Source: UMGS1387 sp045577475 (GTDB lineage Bacteria > Bacillota > Clostridia > Oscillospirales > CAG-382). Taken from it: DNA of 5,472 bases. A program made the translations under genes and the position numbers. The notes under the pieces were generated by a model, which had not been told where the DNA came from, did not search any database, and saw only the letters and a program-made list of their open reading frames with translations. The stretch is from assembly GCA_045577475.1 (NCBI GenBank), contig JAZNIM010000151.1:1-5472 (forward strand). The letters run 5' to 3'. Below, piece by piece: positions 1-5,030 of the stretch (position 1 is its first letter; each line of letters opens with the position of its first letter).

Positions 1-481
1 AGCTTCCGTCATCGCTCATCTTTTTTACAAGAGTACTGTTGTTTTCAAATTCTTCTTCAAGAATCACAAGGTCGGCACTTCTGAAGCCTATTACGGAATG
101 AACCTCGCAACCGAGAGAAAAGAGCTTTTTTGCAACGGGAAGCGCAATTGCACAACCAACACCGCCTCCGACAACGGCAACCTTTTTAAGTCCTTCTGTG
201 TGTGTTGCACGTCCGAGAGGTCCTACAAAATCGCTTAGTGTGTCCCCTTCCTTCATTGCTCCCAGCTTTTCTGTGGTTGCGCCCACCTTCTGGAAAATTA
301 CGGTAACTGTGCCATTTTCTCTGTCAAAATCTGCAACGGTAAGAGGAATTCTCTCGCCGTCCTTATCTGTTCTGAGTATAATAAACTGACCCGGCTCCGC
401 TTTTTTTGCAACAAGCGGTGCTTTTACGTCAATAAGCGTAACCGTGGGATTAAGTTCTTTTTTTCTTACAATTTCAAACAT
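1..481 (-). CDS. NfnA-like FAD/NAD(P)-binding flavoprotein subunit, N-terminal part (partial)
   Basis: Seen: 160 codons from the start codon to the window edge; the C-terminus is missing. The protein begins MFEIVRKKEL and has a ferredoxin-reductase-like beta-barrel with the flavin motif RIPLTVAD at residues 44-51 and GPLGRAT at 87-93. A glycine-rich nucleotide-binding loop, VVGGGVGCAIA, follows at 103-113. Known: RxPLT followed by AD and the V-GGG-G loop are typical of the sulfide/dihydroorotate dehydrogenase-like family. This family includes NfnA, the small subunit of the cytoplasmic electron-bifurcating NADH-dependent ferredoxin:NADP+ oxidoreductase; the [2Fe-2S] cysteines lie in the missing C-terminus. 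PyrK is the main alternative but usually reads RRPFSI at the flavin site. The partner nfnB would be expected just beyond position 1. Start choice: the ATG at 479-481 has GGAGAA at 489-494, 7 nt away. An in-frame ATG at 494-496 has no ribosome binding site. It has its own promoter and is separated from tsf by a terminator. Confidence 0.85.
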   Translation of the reverse strand, partial: MFEIVRKKELNPTVTLIDVKAPLVAKKAEPGQFIILRTDKDGERIPLTVADFDRENGTVTVIFQKVGATTEKLGAMKEGDTLSDFVGPLGRATHTEGLKKVAVVGGGVGCAIALPVAKKLFSLGCEVHSVIGFRSADLVILEEEFENNSTLVKKMSDDGS

Positions 482-504
482 TGCACACTTCTCCATTTAT
501 ATTT

Positions 505-522
505 GTATACAGTACAGTATAC
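505..522. promoter_or_regulatory. Near-palindrome over the -10 box (candidate operator)
   Basis: GTATACAGTACAGTATAC is an 18-bp sequence symmetric at 16 of 18 positions, with GTATAC at both ends. It covers the -10 hexamer and the expected start point of the NfnA-like gene. A second inverted repeat, TTGACTTTGAAGGTCAA on the minus strand at 528-544, covers the -35 box. A repressor such as a redox-sensing regulator could bind here; that is inference, and no regulator family is recognised from the sequence. Confidence 0.35.
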
Positions 523-544
523 ACCTTTTGACCTTCAAAGTCAA
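509..544 (-). promoter_or_regulatory. Sigma-A-type promoter of the NfnA-like gene
   Basis: On the minus strand, TTGACT (539-544) and TATACT (516-521) are separated by exactly 17 bp, one mismatch from consensus in each box. Transcription would start near 509 and give a leader of about 28 nt before the ATG at 481. It sits just downstream of the tsf terminator, so the gene starts its own transcription unit. Confidence 0.8.
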
Positions 545-574
545 TGTTTTTAAGCGTAAAAACGCAAAAGTTAA

Positions 575-616
575 TTAAAAAAACGCAAAAAAGAACTGCC
601 TCCTACGAAGCAGTTC
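575..616 (-). terminator. Intrinsic terminator after tsf
   Basis: On the minus strand a 24-nt hairpin spans 616-593. Its 10-bp stem, GAACTGCTTC with GAGGCAGTTC, contains one G-U pair and has a GTAG loop. It is followed directly by TTTTTTGCGTTTTTTT. It lies 24 bp after the tsf stop codon and closes the rpsB-tsf unit. Confidence 0.9.
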
Positions 617-640
617 AATTTAATACTCAGTATTACGGAA

Positions 641-1555
641 TTAGTTGTTACCGCCTGCGAGCTTTGCAACTTCTGCAGCGTAATCTTCTTCCTTCTTTTC
701 GATACCTTCGCCCTTAGCGAGTCTTACGAAGCCTGTAACCTTAAGGTCCTTAGCAGTGTTTGCTACGTACTTAGCAACGCTTTCCTTGTCACCCTTAACG
801 TATTCCTGCTCCATAAGGCAGTTGTTTTCATAGAACTTGCCAATCTTACCGAGAACCATCTTTTCCAGAACTGCCTCAGGCTTGTTAGCGTTCTTTTCAT
901 CATTCTTAATCTGAGCAAGGATGATTTCCTTTTCTGCTTCAACAGCTTCTGCAGGAACAGATTCCTTATCAAGATACTTAGGCTCCATAGCTGCTGCCTG
1001 AAGTGCAAGGTTCTTGAGAACTTCCTTAGCAACTTCTTCGTCGCCTGTTGTTTCACCTGTTACGATAACGCCGATTGTACCGCCGCCATGTACGTAGGTG
1101 GAAAGAAGACCTTCAACGATCTGGAATCTTCTGATAGAGATGTTTTCACCGATGGAGTTGATAACTTCCTTCTTGAGGTAATCGTCAACTGTGTTTTCTG
1201 CATCGTACTTTGCTGCGAGAAGTGCATCAACGTCAGCAGGGTTTGCTTCGAGAACAATGTCAAGAAGCTTGTCTACGAATGCTGTGAACTTGTCTGTCTT
1301 TGCTGCGAAGTCTGTTTCGCAGTTTACTTCGATAACTGCAGCCTTCTTGCTGTCAGCTGTTGTCTTAATTGCAACCTTACCTTCAGCAGCAATTCTGGAT
1401 GCCTTCTTTGCTGCTACTGCAAGACCCTTTTCACGAAGAATCTTGATTGCTTCTTCCTTATCGCCGTTAGCTTCTGTAAGAGCCTTTTTACATTCCATCA
1501 TACCGATACCGGTAGCTGCTCTGAGATCGGATACGTCTTTAGCTGTAAAATTCAT
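641..1555 (-). CDS. tsf: Translation elongation factor Ts
   Basis: EF-Ts is the cytoplasmic guanine nucleotide exchange factor for EF-Tu; it releases GDP so EF-Tu can bind GTP and aminoacyl-tRNA. Seen: 304 aa, a normal length for Clostridia. The N-terminal UBA-like domain (about residues 4-40) carries the family signature LRAATGIGMMECKKAL at 11-26. The EF-Tu-contacting motif lies in EVNCETDFAAK at 76-86, followed by the dimerisation-type C-terminal domain. The motif reads TDFAAK where TDFVAK is usual. Start: the ATG at 1553-1555 is preceded by AGGAGG (1564-1569) at 8 nt. The gene follows rpsB by 39 bp with no terminator, the classical rpsB-tsf order, and a strong terminator follows it. Several long open frames on the opposite strand of this gene are shadows of its biased codon use. 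Confidence 0.98.
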   Translation of the reverse strand: MNFTAKDVSDLRAATGIGMMECKKALTEANGDKEEAIKILREKGLAVAAKKASRIAAEGKVAIKTTADSKKAAVIEVNCETDFAAKTDKFTAFVDKLLDIVLEANPADVDALLAAKYDAENTVDDYLKKEVINSIGENISIRRFQIVEGLLSTYVHGGGTIGVIVTGETTGDEEVAKEVLKNLALQAAAMEPKYLDKESVPAEAVEAEKEIILAQIKNDEKNANKPEAVLEKMVLGKIGKFYENNCLMEQEYVKGDKESVAKYVANTAKDLKVTGFVRLAKGEGIEKKEEDYAAEVAKLAGGNN

Positions 1556-1594
1556 TTTTGTTTCCTCCTGTAATAAAGTATTACGTAATTAAAA

Positions 1595-2338
1595 TTATTC
1601 AGCTACTTCTTCAACAGCTTCTTCTGCCTTTTCAGCGGAAGCATCTGTGAGCTGTTCGCCCTGGTTGCCTTCGAGAATAGCGTCAGCCATTACGGAAAGG
1701 ATGAGCTTGATGCCGCGGATAGCGTCATCGTTACCGGGGATTACGTAGTCAACTTCATCGGGGTCGCAGTTTGTGTCAACGATAGCTACAACGGGAATAC
1801 CCAGCTTCTTAGCTTCTGCAACTGCGTTCTTTTACTTCTTGGGGTCAACAACGAACATTGCGGAAGGAAGTCCCTTCATGTTCTTGATACCGCCGAGGTT
1901 TCTTTCAAGGTCGTTGATTTCCTTAACGAGAGAAATAACTTCCTTCTTGGGAAGAAGTTCAAATGTTCCGTCATCTTCCATTCTGTGAAGTGCGTTAAGA
2001 CGTGCGATGCTCTTCTTGATTGTCTTGAAGTTTGTAAGCATACCGCCGAGCCATCTCATGTTTACATAGTAGCAGCCTGCTCTGTCTGCTTCTTCCTTAA
2101 TTGCGTCGGAAGCCTGCTTCTTTGTACCTACGAAAAGTACGTCGCCGCCTTCCATAGCGATTTCACGGATGAACATGTACGCTTCTTCCAGCTTCTTAAC
2201 TGTCTTCTGAAGGTCGATGATGTATACACCGTTTCTTTCTGTGAAGATGTACTCAGCCATCTTAGGGTTCCATCTTCTTGTGTGATGTCCGAAATGGACG
2301 CCTGCTTCAAGCAGCTGCTTCATTGATACTACTGACAT
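1595..2338 (-). CDS. rpsB: 30S ribosomal protein S2, interrupted by an in-frame TAA
   Basis: S2 is an essential small-subunit protein, added late in assembly, that binds between the head and body of the 30S particle with S1. Seen: starts MSVVSMKQLLEAGVHFGH, then TRRWNPKM (20-27), NGVYIIDLQKT (36-46), FVGTKKQA (69-76), WLGGMLTNF (96-104) and MFVVDPKK (161-168). Codon 169 is TAA (1832-1834). The same frame then continues KNAVAEAKKLGIPVVAIVD through PGNDDAIR (202-209) to an acidic tail and a TAA at 1595-1597. Without the internal stop it is 247 codons, close to the 246 aa of Bacillus subtilis S2. Relatives have Glu at this place (KEKNAVAEA-type), so one base change, GAA to TAA, explains it. Start: the ATG at 2336-2338 has AAAGGAGG (2347-2354) at 8 nt. 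As written, the gene encodes only 168 aa, which would lack the C-terminal third. Confidence 0.96.
1832..1834 (-). other. In-frame TAA inside rpsB
   Basis: The codon between ...VVDPKK and KNAVAEAKK reads TAA on the minus strand. Frame and protein similarity are intact on both sides, so this is a substitution and not an indel. All other genes with a visible end also use TAA, so reassignment of TAA is unlikely. A sequencing or consensus error is the simplest reading; a true nonsense allele needing a suppressor is possible. Confidence 0.95.
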
Positions 2339-2475
2339 TGTTATGTCCTCCTTTGGTTTTTTCCACCACAAGGCAGCTTTGTCGGCAACACGCGAAATGC
2401 GTGAACCAAGCCGTGGTGCCATTGTGTGTGTAATAAATTAAAATTTCCGCCGACACGCATTTATGCGCACCGACG
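2339..2475 (-). promoter_or_regulatory. Structured leader of rpsB mRNA (candidate autoregulatory element)
   Basis: About 137 nt lie between the predicted start point and the rpsB ATG. Three structures can be drawn on the minus-strand transcript. (a) A 5'-end hairpin (2446-2477, whose outermost bases may precede the start point) of 14 pairs with four G-U pairs. (b) A long-range stem CACCAC (2413-2418) with GUGGUG (2364-2369), enclosing a hairpin CACGC/GCGUG (2389-2403). (c) An alternative hairpin pairing CCUUGUGG (2366-2373) with CCAAAGG (2350-2356), with one bulged G, which covers AAAGG of the Shine-Dalgarno. Structures b and c share bases and exclude each other. Known: rpsB leaders in gammaproteobacteria are controlled by S2. 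I do not recognise this leader as any named RNA family, so regulation here is inference. Confidence 0.5.
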
Positions 2476-2490
2476 GAGTTTATTATATCA
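2475..2490 (-). promoter_or_regulatory. Extended -10 promoter of rpsB-tsf
   Basis: The minus strand reads TGATATAAT (2482-2490), a perfect TGn-TATAAT extended -10 element. The 17-bp spaced -35 position (2505-2510, TTTTAT) is a poor match, as is common for extended -10 promoters, and A/T-rich DNA lies upstream. Start of transcription is expected near 2474-2475. No terminator is visible between the preceding gene (ends 2544) and this promoter, so some read-through into rpsB is possible. Confidence 0.7.
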
Positions 2491-2543
2491 CATACTTATA
2501 ATTAATAAAAGCACTTTTTTATATATTTACATTTTTTTTACAA

Positions 2544-2999
2544 TTACACCTTACCCCTGCGTCTTTCCCTTGCGGATTTACCCGAGCCTGCCCCGATTTT
2601 TGCACCAACCACGGGACTTATCAGCATCAGAGCAACCGTAACCGTTTTATAAACGACACCCATATTACCGCCAAGCTCAAATACTGCCGACAAAGCATAG
2701 CAAATTCCAAGACAGGCACAGCCGCAAAGAAACGAAGCGCCGCCCGCCTTTCCCTTTCCTGCTTTTGCGCACACAACGCCGCCTATTACAAGGCTGAGTG
2801 CCGTTATGACAGGTGATATCAAGTCTGCATTTGCCGTACTGTCCTCTTTGGAAACCATAAATGCGCTTACCGCAAGACACAGCACCCCAAGGCACACCCA
2901 GCTCACAACAACTCCAAGCAAAAAGGCTTTGAAAAAGCAGTTCGGGTTATTACCATCGTTCTTCAAAGCCTTTGATTTTCTTTTTTTAACATTACTCAC
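2544..2999 (-). CDS. Small four-helix membrane protein, TIGR04086-like
   Basis: Function unknown. Seen: 151 aa with a basic, lysine-rich N-terminus (residues 1-18) and four hydrophobic segments at about 25-49, 60-78, 86-107 and 115-137. The last three are rich in Gly and small residues (VIGGVVCAKAGKGKAGG; PVVGAKIGAG). The C-terminus is short and basic (ARERRRGKV). Known: the TIGR04086/YrzE-like family in Firmicutes consists of small membrane proteins of this layout and is often encoded beside yajC. The assignment rests on that context plus the helix pattern, and homology was not tested. Start choice: AAGGAG (3008-3013) is 8 nt before the GTG at 2997-2999. The GTG at 3006-3008 overlaps the ribosome binding site and the TTG at 3003-3005 is only 2 nt from it. 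It follows yajC by 61 bp without a terminator, so the two are probably co-transcribed. Confidence 0.7.
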   Translation of the reverse strand: MSNVKKRKSKALKNDGNNPNCFFKAFLLGVVVSWVCLGVLCLAVSAFMVSKEDSTANADLISPVITALSLVIGGVVCAKAGKGKAGGASFLCGCACLGICYALSAVFELGGNMGVVYKTVTVALMLISPVVGAKIGAGSGKSARERRRGKV

Positions 3000-3060
3000 G
3001 GTCAACACTCCTTCACATATTTACTAATATATATGAAAGATGTGCGGGAGTTATGCTTTT

Positions 3061-3471
3061 TTATTTATTGTCATTGCCGTCCTTAAGCTCGGGAGCTTCC
3101 TTAATAACGCTCTCAGTCTTCTTTGTAGCCTTATAACCGCCCTTGGGAGCTGACTTTTCTTCGCCGTTCTTCTTATCAACGGAAGCAATTGCAGTCTTCT
3201 TAAAGCGGATTCTCACTCTGTCAGCACCTGTTTCGATGGTTACGATATCTTCCTTGATGTGGGAAACTCTGCCCACTATACCGCCGATTGTTGTAACCTC
3301 ATCGCCGATTTCGATGCTGTTTCTCATTGCGGCTGTTTCTTTTTCCTGCTTCTTCTGGGGTCTTATCATAAAGAAATAGAAGAATGCGATTATAAGCACG
3401 ATATAAACTATCATTATTCCCATTCCGCCGCCCTGTGCTTCGGGTGCTGCTTCAAGTAACATATTATTCAT
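3061..3471 (-). CDS. yajC: Sec translocase accessory subunit YajC
   Basis: YajC is a small inner-membrane protein associated with the SecDF part of the Sec protein-export machinery; its exact role is unclear and it is not essential in the species tested. Seen: 136 aa with a short outside segment, one transmembrane helix at about 18-36, and then the family hallmark RPQKKQ (37-42) at the cytoplasmic face. The second hallmark, IGDEVTTIGGIVGRV, is at 55-69, and a lysine-rich tail (about 100-136) follows that is longer than the roughly 110-aa enterobacterial form. Start choice: the ATG at 3469-3471 has GAAAGG (3481-3486) 9 nt upstream. A TTG at 3478-3480 abuts the ribosome binding site and is rejected. 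secD and secF, frequent neighbours elsewhere, are not adjacent; the TIGR04086-like gene follows. Confidence 0.95.
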   Translation of the reverse strand: MNNMLLEAAPEAQGGGMGIMIVYIVLIIAFFYFFMIRPQKKQEKETAAMRNSIEIGDEVTTIGGIVGRVSHIKEDIVTIETGADRVRIRFKKTAIASVDKKNGEEKSAPKGGYKATKKTESVIKEAPELKDGNDNK

Positions 3472-3496
3472 TGCTGTCAACCTTTCATTTACAATT

Positions 3497-3532
3497 TTAA
3501 TAAAGTATAACCTTCTAATGTGAATTGCATAT
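3497..3532 (-). promoter_or_regulatory. Possible weak promoter before yajC
   Basis: TATACT (3504-3509, minus strand) is a good -10 box, but the -35 position 17 bp upstream (3527-3532, ATATGC) is poor. A start near 3497 would give a 25-nt leader. No terminator is visible between the aminotransferase stop (3547) and yajC, so yajC may instead be read from the upstream promoter. Confidence 0.3.
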
Positions 3533-3546
3533 TAATGCAGAATTAA

Positions 3547-4830
3547 TTATTTATTTTCCAGCAGCTTATTCACCGCACAAAGTTTAACGCACACACACAG
3601 AACGTCCATGCCCTTTGCCAATTCTTCAACAGGCGGGAATGAGGGTGCAATTCTGATATTGCTGTCTTTGGGGTCTTTATGGTAAGGGAAGGTTGCACCT
3701 GCATCCGTAAGCACAACGCCTGCCTTCTTAGCCATGGCAACGGTATCCTTTGCACAGCCTTCGGGAACATCAAGGCTTATAAAGTATCCGCCGAGAGGCT
3801 TTGTCCAGCTTGCAGCACCGTATTCACCGAGAGCTGCTTCAAGCTTTTCAAGGCAGATATCAAACTTAGGTCTTAAAATCTCAGCGTGCTTTTTCATAAA
3901 CATTCTTATGCCGTGAGCATCGCCGAAATACTTGACATGACGCAGCATATTCATCTTATCGTGTCCGATGGTCTGCATCTGCATGATGCTCTTAATCTGC
4001 TCAATATTCTCGGCAGAAGCACCAAGGCAGGAAACGCCTGAACCGGGATAAGAAATCTTTGAGGTAGAAGCGAAGATAAACACAAGGTTTGGATTACCCG
4101 CCTTTTCACATTCGGGAAGAATATGGATAAGGCTGTCCTTTTTATCCTCATACAGGTCATGAACCGCATAGGCATTGTCCCAGAAAATTCTGAAATCCTT
4201 TGATGCAGGCTTCATATTTGCAAGTCTTATTACCACTTCATCGCTATAGGTTGTACCCGTAGGATTACTGTACTTCGGAACGCACCAGATACCCTTTACC
4301 GCTTCGTCTTTAATAAGTTCTTCCACAACATCCATATCGGGACCGTCACCCAGCAAGGGTACGTTTATCATTTCAATGCCGAGGCTTTCACAGATTGCAA
4401 AATGTCTGTCATAGCCGGGAACGGGACAGAGGAACTTTACCTTTTCCTGCTTTATCCAAGGACCGTTACCGCCTGCAACGCCGTAAAGCATGCATCTTGC
4501 CATTGCATCGTACATAAGGTTAAGGCTGGAGTTGCCGCCCACAATTATCTGATTCCACGGCACACCGATGATGGGAGAAAACAGACGCTTTGCATCGTCA
4601 AGTCCGTCAACAAGTCCGTAGTTTCTGCAATCAAAGCCTTTACGTGTAAAGCAGTCATCATTGCAGGATATTTCCTTTAACATATCCTCTGCAAGGTCAA
4701 GCTGTTCAACGCAGGGTTTGCCTCGTGTCATATTGATATCAAGACCGCTCTTTAAAAAGCCGTCATATTCCTTTTCAAGCTGTTGCTTTTCGGCAAGGAG
4801 CTGTTCTTTGCTCATTGAAGAATAATTCAT
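3547..4830 (-). CDS. PLP-dependent aminotransferase, aspartate aminotransferase class Ic type
   Basis: A cytoplasmic fold-type I PLP enzyme that probably transfers the amino group of aspartate (or a related amino acid) to 2-oxoglutarate. Seen: complete at 427 aa. Substrate-end motif MTRGKP (34-39); phosphate-binding loop GGNSSLN (98-104); PVPGYDRHF (136-144); NPTG (189-192) after KYS; DNAY (218-221). The PLP Schiff-base lysine is K258 in STSKISYPGSGVS. LGGYFISLD is at 346-354 and the substrate-carboxylate arginine is R393 in NIRIAPSFPP. Known: MTRGKP plus this layout marks the Aminotran_MocR family (class Ic), which includes Corynebacterium aspartate aminotransferase AspT; these are stand-alone enzymes despite the MocR-derived name. 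No DNA-binding domain is present. All catalytic residues are intact. Start: ATG 4828-4830 with AAAGGA (4842-4847) 11 nt upstream, a rather long spacing; an in-frame ATG six codons in has no better site. Substrate preference cannot be read from the sequence. Confidence 0.92.
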   Translation of the reverse strand: MNYSSMSKEQLLAEKQQLEKEYDGFLKSGLDINMTRGKPCVEQLDLAEDMLKEISCNDDCFTRKGFDCRNYGLVDGLDDAKRLFSPIIGVPWNQIIVGGNSSLNLMYDAMARCMLYGVAGGNGPWIKQEKVKFLCPVPGYDRHFAICESLGIEMINVPLLGDGPDMDVVEELIKDEAVKGIWCVPKYSNPTGTTYSDEVVIRLANMKPASKDFRIFWDNAYAVHDLYEDKKDSLIHILPECEKAGNPNLVFIFASTSKISYPGSGVSCLGASAENIEQIKSIMQMQTIGHDKMNMLRHVKYFGDAHGIRMFMKKHAEILRPKFDICLEKLEAALGEYGAASWTKPLGGYFISLDVPEGCAKDTVAMAKKAGVVLTDAGATFPYHKDPKDSNIRIAPSFPPVEELAKGMDVLCVCVKLCAVNKLLENK

Positions 4831-4850
4831 GTCGGGGACTGTCCTTTCAT

Positions 4851-4871
4851 TCCTGCATTTTCCTCGCAGGA
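4851..4871 (-). promoter_or_regulatory. Small hairpin in the aminotransferase 5' leader
   Basis: TCCTGC (4866-4871 read on the minus strand) pairs with GCAGGA (4851-4856), a perfect 6-bp stem with a 9-nt loop just upstream of the AAAGGA ribosome binding site. No U-tract follows, so it is not a terminator. It might affect translation or mRNA stability; nothing else in the sequence supports a role. Confidence 0.35.
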
Positions 4872-4876
4872 TAATA

Positions 4877-4912
4877 CTGATACATTATACTCAAAACAAT
4901 TCACTTATGCAA
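4877..4912 (-). promoter_or_regulatory. Sigma-A-type promoter of the aminotransferase gene
   Basis: On the minus strand, TTGCAT (4907-4912) and a consensus TATAAT (4884-4889) are separated by exactly 17 bp. The predicted start near 4877 gives a leader of about 47 nt. The -35 box is itself part of a TTGCATA motif that recurs upstream. Confidence 0.8.
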
Positions 4913-4938
4913 TAGTATTTTACATTTGTTTACAATCA

Positions 4939-4970
4939 TTTTGCATAATTTACATCAAAAATATGCAAAA
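4939..4970. repeat. Inverted repeat upstream of the aminotransferase promoter
   Basis: TTTTGCATA (4939-4947) and TATGCAAAA (4962-4970) are perfect 9-bp inverted arms separated by 14 bp. The core TTGCATA occurs a third time at 4906-4912 on the minus strand, overlapping the -35 box. The arrangement fits a binding site for a dimeric regulator, but the region is AT-rich and the pattern could be chance. Confidence 0.4.
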
Positions 4971-5007
4971 CAAAAAGAGCAAACCCCGAAAAACCGAGAT
5001 TTGCTCT
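4971..5007 (-). terminator. Intrinsic terminator after the ROK kinase
   Basis: On the minus strand a 13-bp stem pairs AGAGCAAATCTCG (4995-5007) with CGGGGTTTGCTCT (4976-4988), including two G-U pairs, around a 6-nt T-rich loop. TTTTGTTTTG follows. It begins 23 bp after the kinase stop codon. There is no T-run on the plus-strand side, so it works in one direction. Confidence 0.92.
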
Positions 5008-5030
5008 GCAAAAATTGCAAGTTTTGAGTT

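Noticed and set aside
482..496. In-frame ATG at 494-496 as the start of the NfnA-like gene.
   Set aside because: It would add five residues but overlaps the GGAGAA site and has no ribosome binding site of its own.
1088..1592. Long open frames on the plus strand (161 aa and 133 aa) opposite tsf.
   Set aside because: They mirror the strong codon bias of tsf. Their products are Cys/Phe/Val- or Ser/Ala-rich with no domain signal, and tsf is certain on the other strand.
1832..1834. Reassignment of TAA to a sense codon.
   Set aside because: tsf, yajC, the TIGR04086-like gene, the aminotransferase, the ROK kinase and rpsB itself all end at TAA at the expected lengths, and no other internal TAA is seen.
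2339..2422. N-terminal extension of rpsB to an in-frame ATG at 2420-2422.
   Set aside because: The extension lies in the structured leader and lacks a ribosome binding site. The ATG at 2336-2338 has a strong AAAGGAGG at 8 nt and gives the usual S2 N-terminus.
2426..2641. Plus-strand 71-codon open frame across the rpsB promoter and the end of the membrane protein gene.
   Set aside because: No ribosome binding site, a low-complexity Ile/Phe/Tyr-rich product from AT-rich intergenic DNA, and overlap with a supported minus-strand gene.
3000..3008. GTG at 3006-3008 or TTG at 3003-3005 as the start of the small membrane protein.
   Set aside because: The first overlaps AAGGAG and the second is 2 nt from it; the GTG at 2997-2999 has the right 8-nt spacing.
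3472..3480. TTG at 3478-3480 as the start of yajC.
   Set aside because: It directly abuts the GAAAGG ribosome binding site, leaving no spacing; the ATG at 3469-3471 is 9 nt away.
3526..3539. TGCAT/ATGCA inverted repeat after the aminotransferase stop codon as a terminator.
   Set aside because: The stem is only 5 bp and AT-rich, and no U-run follows, so it should not terminate transcription.
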